From Sarcocystis neurona (Eukaryota > Apicomplexa > Conoidasida > Eucoccidiorida > Sarcocystidae), in assembly GCA_000727475.1 (NCBI GenBank), contig KL647292.1, positions 4,693,162-4,757,161 of the forward strand: DNA of 64,000 bases. The letters run 5' to 3'. The notes under the pieces are model-generated. The model was not told the origin of the DNA, did not search any database, and saw only the letters and a list, made by a program, of their open reading frames with translations. Numbering within the stretch: the stretch's first letter is position 1; each line of letters begins with the position of its first letter. Shown here in pieces: positions 12,001 to 22,203 of this stretch. The translations under genes and the position numbers were made by a program.

Positions 12001-15000
12001 TGCAGTGGGAGAGGAAGCAGCCTTCGCACGTTGCAGTGTCTCGCGTGTGGCAGCACAGGCAGCAGCTGCTCTTGCCGGGGAAGCAGCAGCAGCCGCAAAC
12101 GGGCGTTCCGCAAGAGCAGCAGCAGCGAGGGTAAGCTGCGCTGCAGCAGGTGCAGTGGCCCCTGCAGCAGTCGCAGCGAGAACAGCTGCCTCTGTCTCCG
12201 CTGCAGTCGCCGCAGCAGCAGCATGAGCAACAGCAGGGGCAGCTTCATTGATAAAGAGGAGTGCGTAGGACGCGGCGGCCAGCAGCAGACGCTTCGTCGC
12301 ACACCTATTGTCGCTTGGCCCTTCCCTGCTGCTCTGCCGCTGCAGGAAGCGGCAGAACGGCAGCGACTCGCCGAACAACTGCGGCGCCGTAAATGCATGC
12401 AGCAGCAGCAGCTCCGGGAGGAGACACACACAGAACTGCAGCAGGAGGCGGGTGAAGAACCACAGCAGCAACATGAGACGGAGCAGCACAGAAATCTGCA
12501 ATCAGATCCGGTTGTCTCTGACGGCGACCCAAGCGTCCGGGCAAGCGCGTGCTGCTGGCCTGCAGAAGACTTCTCCGGCAGCAGCAGCGTGGGAGGCGGG
12601 AGAGGTGCAGCAGAGAAGCGCCCTGGAGCAGGCAGTAGCAGCCATGGCATGCGTACGACTACCAGAGCAGCAGCTGCAGCAGCAGTTCAAGCGGAAGAGG
12701 AGGAGGCGGAGGAGCGGATGGACTTCGCTGAGGAATACACTGCGTTTGAGGAAGACATTCGCCGCTTTTTGATGGATCTGCAGGTCGGCCAAGCACTTTT
12801 TTCTGTCTCTGGGGGTTCTCGTGTGGAACGGCTATCGCAGCAGCTTGCAGATGGCCGAGACGCAGAAACGCTTTCCCGTGCTGCTGCAGCTGCAACTGCA
12901 GCTGCAAGTGCCGCTCCTCTCCTCTCCTGTGCGACGCGGATAAGCCGCAGCACGAGCAGCAGCAGCAGCAGCAAGTTTGCAGCAGCCACGCCGCTACTGC
13001 TGCAAGACGCATGGCATCAGCTGCTGCAAGGCGCATTGCATGCGCGGCCTCTCCAACAACAGTGCGTTTGCTTGCTGGTACCGTCGCGTGTTTCTGCTGC
13101 TGCTGCCATCACTAGTGCTGGCCCCACCGGGGCCACTGCTCCTTCCGCTGCCGGCTCCCGCTTTGCTGCCGTTGCTTTCCCGCGTAGGGAGGGTAACGCG
13201 GCTGCTTCCGAATTTCTCGCGCTTCCTCCTCCTCCTTCTCCAGCAGCTGCTACTGCCACTGCACCGTTTGTTCGGTCCCCTGCCTTCGCTCCTTTCGCCA
13301 GCGCCCCGTCAGCTGCGGGCAGCAGCGACAGCAGAAGTGGCAGCAACAGCGGTCTTGCTCAAACGCGTACAACAGCAGCTGGTCGGTGGCTTTGCTTTTC
13401 GCCTGCGTCGTCGGCGTCATTTCGTCTGCCGCTGCCTCCTCCGCATGCGCCTGTGCGCCGCCCCACTTGGTTGCAGCAGTCTGCAGAGGCTGCGCAGATC
13501 AGCAGCAGCAGTCCTGCAGCAAACACAGCAGCAGGGGACCCATGTGTGGACAGCTTGGACGTTGCTGCTTGCTCAGATGTTCTTGTTGCTGGGACGTCTG
13601 CGAGTTTCTCTGCCGCTGCTCTTTCTCCTGCTGCTTCCCCGAATGCTGCTGCTGCTGCAGACGCTGCGGCTGCTGACGGCCAGCGCATCGAGGCGTCTGC
13701 AGCGCTCAAGCTTGTGGTGTGCTGCGCGCTGCTGCCTGCTGCTCGACGATATCTTCTCTTGCGGCGTCCTGACGACTACCTAGCACTCGGCAGCAGCTGC
13801 TCTGCTGCTCTCGACTCTGCTGCCGCTGTTGATTTTACCAGTGCAGCTCCCCAGGTGCTTGACGCTGTAGCTCCTCGCTGTCCTGCTGCTGCTTCGGCGG
13901 GCGCTCCTGCAAGTGTCTCTGCCCGCAACGCGCCCTGCGCGACCTCGTTGTACGTCAGGAGTGCTGCTGACGCAAGGAGCACGATCAGGATCACGAGCGA
14001 GACGCCCGACGCAGTGCAGCACCCGGAAACCTTGCTGCTGCGACGGCTACGGCGGATGCAGTTGCTGCTGGCTGACGAACTGCTGCTCCAGTTTCTCCAT
14101 CTACCCACGCAACAGCGAAGTGGAAGCCTCGGCGTTGAAGCAACCGTTGAGGGCTTTCCCGAAGTCCACCGGGAAGAACAGCAGCAGCAGCAGATGCTGC
14201 AACAAGAGCAGCCGCAGCAGCAGACGCAGCGGACACAGGTGCAGCGGGAGCAGCACACGCAGAGACGCATGCAGCTGGACGGGGACGTCACCGGGCTGCT
14301 GCCACGGCAGCAGCAGGAGCGATACGAAAATTTTGAGCAGGGACGACGGCGCGGGCTGGAGCACGAGCAGCAGCAGGAGCAGCCGCTGAAGCACCGGGAA
14401 CTGTTGGAGGACGCAGAAGCGAGGAGGCCTTTTCTTCGCGTGTGGACGCTTCTGTCTGTGTCTCCGTCGTTTCTGTCCGGCGGCCACTTGGAGCATTCCG
14501 AGACAGGAGCACGCAGAGCAGCAGCCGGTATCCCGGTGCAGCGGGTGCCACTGCAGCAGCAGCGACACTACCTGCTGCAGCGCACGCCAGCAGCAGCTCT
14601 TGTAGAGGCGGACGGCGTCCCTGCTGCTCTTTGCTTCGTCCCTCTGCCTCCGGCTTTCTTTATTGAATTTAGTCGTCTCTTCTCGCCAGTCACGTGTCCA
14701 TCTTCTTCTTGTTCTTCGTGGGAAGGAGCTGCTGGAGGAGCAGCACCGGATGAGGCCCTCGCTACCTTCCTGCATTTGGTGTACAAGCAGCAGCAGCAGT
14801 GTGCGCTCCGTCTGCAGCTGCTGCGGCTACAACGGAGAGGACTTCGCCGACAGCAGCAGCGACTGCAGCAGGCACAAGAGACGGCGGATCAGCGGCAGGA
14901 GCAGCGGCAGCAGCAGGGGAACGGACCTACGGGACTGTTGAGCCGGCCTGCTGAAGAAGAAGACGAAGACGAAGAAGAAACAGAAGGATTAGTGAGGACG

Positions 15001-16535
15001 CGAGAAGAGATGGAATTGCTGCAGATAGAAACTGAAGAATTTCTTAGGAGACAGGGCTATACGTCTCCAGACGAGCTGGTGCTGTCTCTGCCTTTGCAGC
15101 AGGTCCTACGTCGAGAAGATACCTGCGCCTGCTGCAGAACACTGCATGCTGTTGAGAGAAATGAAAAGGGGAAGAAAGACGATGGGAGAAAAGTGGAAAT
15201 GTCTCTGGACGAACGAGAGAAAGAAGAAGAAGGGGCAGAAACAACTGGGAGTGGCCAGGGAAGAGAGACGACGTGGACAGAAAGAGAGGAGAAGACAGCA
15301 GCAAAGGCAACGGAGGAGAGGGAAATCGTCAGCAGCGGCGGCAGAAGTCCTCGTCCTCGGCCGGCTGCTGCTCCATCCTGGCTCTGGAGCGACGCCTGGG
15401 TCAGGGTAGCTCTGCAAGATATATGGGCGGCTGCTGCTGCCGAAGTTGCTGCTGCTGTCGCTGCAAAAGCTGCTACTGCTGCTGCAACTGCTGCTGCTGC
15501 CGAAGCTGCTGTTCTCCCCTGTGCAACAGCCGCTGCCGGTACGGAAGCCGCTGCCGCCGGATTTGGTGCGGCCGTTGCAGAAGTTGTTGCTGGACGGGGA
15601 GGAAGATCTCCAGCAGCGGCAGATAAAACAGCAGCAGAGAAAGGAGTGACGGGAGCAGAACGGGCCGCGGAAGCACCACCAGCAGCTGATGATACGCGCG
15701 GAACAGACGCGGCGGGCGCAAGTCCAGCTACTTCAGCTGCTGGCTCGGATGCTGCCCCTGCTGCTGCTGCCGGAGGACAGGGCGCAGCCGCTTCGGACCA
15801 GCAGGGCAGAGCGGAGGAAAGGCTGGCCGGGCAAGCACGAGCAGAGGGAGAGGACAGCGCGATAGAGGCGCGACAGCAGCAAGGAGAGAGTCTGCGGTCG
15901 CCGCTGCTGCCGGCAAGACGACAGCAGACAGAGCCGGAGCAGCACACGAAGCAGCGTCAGAGCGTGAAGGACCGGAGCTGTCAGGCCGGGGCAGCAGCAG
16001 CAGCAGAAGACGAGGAAGAAGAAACAGGCCTGCGTCCAGTCGCAGCAGGAGAAGAAGAAGAAGCAGCGGAGGACGAGGCAGACGCAGACAGCGACGAAGA
16101 TGCTGGGGGTGCAGCAGAAGACGACACGTGGGGAGCAGCTGAGGGAAGAGAAGCAGCAGAAGCAACAGGATTCAGGGAGGCAGCAGCAGAGGAAGAAAGT
16201 GAGGACGCGGTTGCTGCGGCAGGGGGCGCAGTGCTTTTGGAGGAGGCAGCAGCAGGAAGGAGAAACCTCGCAGAAGAAGAGAACTCAGCAAGAGCAGTGA
16301 CGCGCCAACAAAACGCTGCAGCAAAGGCGTCACCAGTATTGGGCGAAGAAGAAGATCCCGACGAAGAAGAAGAAGAAGAAGAGGACGAAGACGACGTAGA
16401 GCAGAAGGACCATCCCTGGAAGCCGCTGCCGGTGCGTGACGAAGAACGCATGCAGCCGCAGCAGCAGCAGCAACAACAGCAGCGAACGGTACGGGTCGGG
16501 ATGTTTGAAGCGGAGGAGCTCGCAATACCCGAGAG
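1..16535 (+). other. Exon A: >16.5-kb low-complexity exon of the giant gene
   Basis: The frame is open from base 1 to the TGA at 16537-16539. That TGA overlaps a good splice donor (GAGAG|GTGAGA, GT at 16536), so translation probably splices out after two bases of a codon. The sequence alternates homopolymer-like Ala, Gln, Ser, Glu and Arg/Ser stretches with islands of ordinary composition. Clear islands lie at 706-870 (sacsin/NO VEIN-like), 2266-2440 (includes LRQLPFLPTTAGLLVAP), 3340-3440 (LRSLRRLGVYRRPEPLAVLR), 4430-4560 (PSRWKSFLQGLRIATCFPSV), 4960-5000, 5340-5450, 7020-7210 (YWQYTGIAAPAELCLP) and 12715-12840 (YTAFEEDIRRFLMDLQVGQ). These probably form the folded parts, with the repeats as loops. 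The end of the exon (15950-16500) is acidic, with long Glu/Asp runs. Some repeat blocks may hide small introns or compensating frame slips. Confidence 0.8.
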
Positions 16536-19500
16536 GTGAGAAGAAGCGGCCAAACATACCGAAGACTCCGCTTCTTTTAGTTTCTCTCTATATACACCTT
16601 TTTGATTCGTTTTCTCTGCCTTCCTCGCGTGTCCGCGTCTCTCGGTGTCTCCGTCTCTCTCGCGGTCGCTTCTTCTCTCTGTCTCGCCGTCTCCCTTTCA
16701 CTCTGTCCCCCTGGCCCTTTCCTTTCGTCTGCGCCCTCCCTTTCTCGACCTCATCGACCCTCCCTTCTGTCCTTAGTCTGTGACTTTCTCTTCCTTTCTG
16801 TCCGTCTCTTTTTTTCTGAGTCTCTGCGCATACGGAGACGAGACGCCTCTTGTGTGCTGCCCTGCTGTGCGTGGTCGCGACGCCGGCGCAACGCAGGTGC
16901 ACGTATCTCCTCGTTTGTCGTCTCCGTGGTGAATTTTCCTTTCCTTCGGGACTGTCGAAATGTACGTGCGTATCCACTTGTTTTGTGTATTCGTGAGCGC
17001 AAGGAAATGCATGCGCGTGTGGGCGCCTGTCTGTCCGCACGCAGGCAGCAAAGACGTGGTGGTGGTGGTGCCCATATGTGCAGGGTGATACATCTGCCTG
17101 CGCGTGTGTGTCTCTCGTGCTGCCGCGGGTAGTCACCTGCCAAAGAAGATGACCAAGCCAAGCGGAGAGCGAAGGAGAATTCTGCGCAGATCACGCACAT
17201 TTTCTTCTCTCGTTAAAAGCTTCGCTGGGAAGTCAGAGACGCAGAGGGAAAGATAAGCACAAGTAGACATAGACTGGTAGATATAGGTAGATAGATAAGG
17301 ACGTGAAGAGAGATTAGATAGATATAGACTGAGGAAGGTAGATAGACGTAGACAGATAAAGACAGATAGATAGATGTAGACTGATGGAGACAGGTAGATA
17401 GATGGAGATATAGAGAGATTGACACACAGAGACGGACGGGTATATAGATGTATAAATAAATAGATAGGTGTAGATAGATAGGTACAGACAGATGGATAGA
17501 TCAAGACAGATAAAGGCAGGCAGCAAAGATGGGTAGATAGACTGAGATACATAACGCTAGTTGGGTAAAGGAAGATAAATAGATCGGTCAAGATAGATAC
17601 ATCAAGAAAGGTAGATAGGTAGATACAAATAAATAGATTAAGATAGGTATATAGATAGAGATGGATAGATATTGACAGATATAGATAGATATGCGCGTGC
17701 GTCTCTTATGTACGTATATATGTATATGTGCATCTGTATATATATATATCATACGTATATGTAGACGTGTATACCTGTGTGCTTGCTTCTTGTGTATATA
17801 GAGACGCGTCCGTCTGTTACATACATATGTGGACGTGTCTGTAAAGGTGTATATACGTGTATATATCACGCGTGTGTATACACCGAGAAGGTATATAGAT
17901 ATGTGCGCCTGGGGGGAGTAGGTCTACATGCAGGCGGATATACGTGTGTATATTTTATATGAGTATGCACGTATGAGTATATGTGAATCTGTGTGTGTGT
18001 ATCACACGTGTGTATAGACGTCGAAAGTACGTTTACCTGGGTGCTTGCTCGTTGTATGTATACATGCGCGTACATTTATTAGGTACATGTACGCGTGTAT
18101 ACATATATATATAGGTGTAAATACGTGTGTGTGTCATACGTGTCTACAGACGTAGAAGGTATGTATATCTGTGTGCCTGTTCGGTGTTTGTATGTATGTA
18201 TGCATATATGTATGTACGTATATATATATACATGCGCGTACATCTATTAAGTACACATATGTACGTGTGTGTGTGTGTATGCGTATATATACGTATGTAT
18301 CAAACGTGTGTATACACCTGCACATAGCTATGTATAGAATGTTCCTGCGTACCTGCGTACATGTGTGTCTATTCTGCGGTATTGCATATGGGATGGTGCT
18401 GCAGACGGACATTTTCTTCAAGTGGACACACACGCGCATGCGTTGTCGACCGGGTAGACGCGCAGAAATCTCTTCTCTGTACCTGTCCGTGTAGACACAC
18501 ACAGACTCTGCGAAGGTAGCTAGCTGTAACTCGCCGCTTTACACACCTGCTGCATGTGTGGCTGTTAAAATACGCATAGGAAAATGGCTTGCATGCGCAC
18601 GTGCAGAGCGGCAACATACATTTCCTCCGGTTTTCAACAGAGACGCACACATACACAGAGCCACAAGGAAACAACCTGACGCTGGCCTCCACCGGTGGTG
18701 ACGCGTCTCTGCTGCGTGTATACGCACGTGGAGGCGCGACGCCCCTGTCTTCTGACTCTCTGCGCTGTCTCTGTGTGGGGAATGTCTGTGTGTGTGCCCG
18801 TGGACAGTGCGTGGGAAGCAGCTGCAGAGCAGCAGAGGCAGCGGGGGGAGGGACCGCCGCTGGTGCTGCCGTGCGGCGCAGACCGGCCGTCGGCGAGGAG
18901 CGTCGGGGCAGGAAGGTGGGGCGAGGAGTTCGTCTACGCATTTTTGCTGGAAGCGAACAAGACGCAGATTGAAGCGGGACGCTGTGCTGTCAACTGGCTC
19001 AACGCAGACGAAGAGCGCGGCACACCATACGATATTGTCGTCTGCGTAAGTAGTCTCCTGCTGCTGCTGCTGCTTCTTGCTCACCCCCGGCACTCCATTC
19101 AGGTGGCTGACGTGCTGCTGCTGCGGCTCTGCGACCGGGCGGCCGATTTGGGGTTCGCGCTGCTGCTCCTGCTGCTATCGCAAACGCGCTGCTGCTGGTG
19201 TCGGCTGCCTCAGACATCCCTCGTCTCTGCTGCTGTTGCTGTGACGACGACGACGACGCGGCGCTGCGCTGCCGCGGTGAACCGGATGCTGTCGCTGTCA
19301 TGACTACTGGCGTCAGAAGGTTGCTGCTGTTGCGGGCGTTGTGAGATTTGCAGTGCTGCGTCCAGCGGCTCTTTTGCTGCTGTTGCTGCTGGTGATTCTG
19401 TGCTGCTACTGCTGCGAAACAAGTGCGCGTGGTGCAGCGCTGCGTGCGCGAGTGCCGCTGCTGCTTCGCCTGCATTGGTGCTGCTGGTGTGTATCTGCGT

Positions 19501-21981
19501 ATCAGCCAGGGGGCTGCCGCGTTACCGCTCGTGGTGCTATTCACATACACCGGGGGTCTGCCTTGCTGCTGGCAAGCTGCTCTGTCTTCTCTTTCTATCT
19601 CCTCCTCGTCCTCCCCTTCTGCGCCCCGGCGCGACTGCTGCTGCTGCGGGTTCTGCGTTCGGCGGTGCCGTGCTGCGTCTCCGTCTGCTGGTGCCGCAGT
19701 AGTGCTGCAGCGTCCGGATGTGCTGCGGCTGTTTTCTTTGTGCGCGGAGACAATGACAGACCTGACGGAGGCGCTCGTCTCCCAAGTGTCTTCACGCCGC
19801 GACCTGCTCTCCGCCTGCTTTTTCTGCCTGCTCTGCGCCTGCTTTTCCTGCCTGCCCTCCGCCTGCGTTTTCTGCCCGCGCAATACATCCGGATAAAAAA
19901 TAAGAAAACACATACATATATGTAGTCCCCCACGAACGTGTGGTAGGAGGCGTTTGCTCGCCTGTGTCGTTTTCAGTCCCCTCACGAATAGACACATATG
20001 TGTGTGTGTGTCTACACGCGTACGGTCCTATTCCTATCGGACAGGAGGAATGCCGGCATATGTATATATATATATATATATATGGATGTATAGAAACACA
20101 GGCGAGGATAAACAATTGCATATGCACACGTCTTCCTTTTCCTGCTGGTTTGCTTGTGTGTGCGTGGGGCGGGGGGGATGGCTACCATGTGGCCACGCAT
20201 GTCTTCTCCGCTGCTGCTGCTGCTGCCGCTTCTTTGCACAGCAGCTGGTCTGTGACTATGTGTGTACATATGTCTGTCTGCATGCCTCCGTCTGTGGCTG
20301 CTGCTGCGCATACGTGGATCTGCAGCAGCAGCAGGAAACATTACATCCTTTGGCCGAAGGCTTAACATTGCCATTAATCGCTAACGAGTGCCGACGTTCT
20401 TCTCTCTGTCGTTGTGTCTCTGAGCAGCCATTTCTGCGTGTGGTGCTCGCGTTCTGCGGCACCGACGTCGACACGGCGACTTTCCTTACCAGCCACCGCT
20501 GCTGCGGTGCATGTCATGCTGCTGCTGCGCCACATATTGCTCTATGCTACTGCTGCCGGCGCGTCACATTCCTCTCTGCTGCTGCAGCTGCTGCGGCGGC
20601 GCATTCCCCTCGGCTGCTGCCGCTGCGGCGCCTTCCTCCCTGCTGCTGTTGCTGCTGCTGCGGCAGACTCCTCTGTGCTGCTGCTGCTGTTGTTGCGGCG
20701 GCACATTCCTCTTTGCTGCTTCTGGTGCGGCTCAAGCCTCTCTACTGCTGCTCCCTGCGGCGCATTCCTCTCTGCTGCTGCTGCTGTTGCTGCGGCGGCA
20801 CATTCCTGTCTGTAGCTGCTGTTACTGCGGCGCTTTCCTCTCTGCTGCTGCTGCTGTTGCTGCGGCGGCGCATTCCTGTCTGTTGCTGCTGTTACTGCGG
20901 CACACTCCTCTGCTGCTGCTGCTGCTGTTGCTGCGGCGGCACATTCCTTGCTGTTGCTGCTGCTGCTGCGGCACACTCCTCTGCTGCTGCTGCTGTTGCT
21001 GCGGCGGCACATTCCTTGCTGTTGCTGCTGCTGCTGCGTCTTTTTTCCGGTGTAACTTTCAGCTGTTTCCTCCGGTGGGCATGACAGGGGCGCCAGAAAC
21101 TCTCTTCGTCGAAGTGAAGTCAACGGCAGGCACAGCGAAATCGTACTTCGAAGTCTCCCACATGGAGTGGCAATTTGCTCAGAGACACGTACGAGTTGCT
21201 CGGTCTTTTTCATGCCTCACGTCCCCTGCTGCTGTTTCTCGTCGGGACTCTTCTTCTTCCGCCTCTTCACGTCTCCCAAACACTCTGTCTTCTCTTAGCG
21301 TTCTGCTGTTTCCATCCTTCTTTCTGTTCTTCCTCGCCTTTTCCGTCTCTTTCATATTCGTCTTCACCTTCTTCCTCTTCTTATTCTTCGTCTTCGTATT
21401 CGTTGTCTTCTTCTTGTACGTCTCCATCTTCCTCGTCTTCTTGTTCGTCTACTTCTTCTCCGTCTTATTCGTCCTCGTCTGCTTCTTCTTCTTCGTCATC
21501 TTCTTCTTCGTCTTCTTTTCGTCCTGTTTTCCTCTTCTTTTTCTTTTTCGTTTACTTGCCGGTGGTGGGGTTGGCGTCGCAGCAGGAATGGCACAGCAGA
21601 GCTGTCCCCGAACGTGTCCTAATACGAAGACTTGCATCAACCAATGTACACATATATATACAAACGCTACTGGGGCTCAAACTACTACGCATACGAGTAT
21701 TGACAGCAGGATGCGCAGGGCGATATGTATATATGTATATAAATGCTTGTACTTCTCTAGACATACGTATAAGTACATATATATGTGTAGAAACGGAGAG
21801 AAATGTATACATGTGTATATGCTTGTGCATCCCTACGTATATATATACATACATATATGCGTACACGTGCAGAGAGAGAGATATATGTATACGTGTGTAT
21901 ATGCTTGTAAATCCCTGGGTACATATGTATATATATATATATATACATGTATACGTTATATATATACGTGTATATATATAC

Positions 21982-22013
<32 letters not shown>

Positions 22014-22171
22014 GTGCGGGGAGAGAGAAAAAAATATATACATGTGTATATATTTGTACGTCCCTAGGTGTATACATATATATAGATATATATATGTGTA
22101 CATATATATGCAGAGAGAGAAAGAGAGAGGAGCATATACATGTGTATATGCTTATACATCCGTAGGTGTAC

Positions 22172-22203
<32 letters not shown>

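Larger units (their letters stand above)
16536..18807 (+). other. Intron 1 of the giant gene
   Basis: Starts GTGAGA and ends GGACAG. From 16560 to about 16850 it is pyrimidine-rich (TCTC/CTCT runs), then mixed sequence to 17220, then the two repeat arrays listed separately. The ORF at 16602-17132 is a by-product of the pyrimidine bias. From 18340 to 18800 I see nothing beyond unique sequence of moderate GC. Confidence 0.7.

Noticed and set aside
140..16557. Many long minus-strand and alternative-frame ORFs over the giant exon (for example 140-1051, 3212-4426 and 15057-15947 on the minus strand)
   Set aside because: They are translations of CAG/GCT repeats in other frames, giving Leu/Cys/Arg strings with no conserved islands. 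The + frame alone contains the sacsin-like motif and connects in phase to DUF3883.
16602..17132. 176-codon + ORF downstream of exon A
   Set aside because: Arises from the pyrimidine-rich intron start; composition is Ser/Leu/Arg noise.
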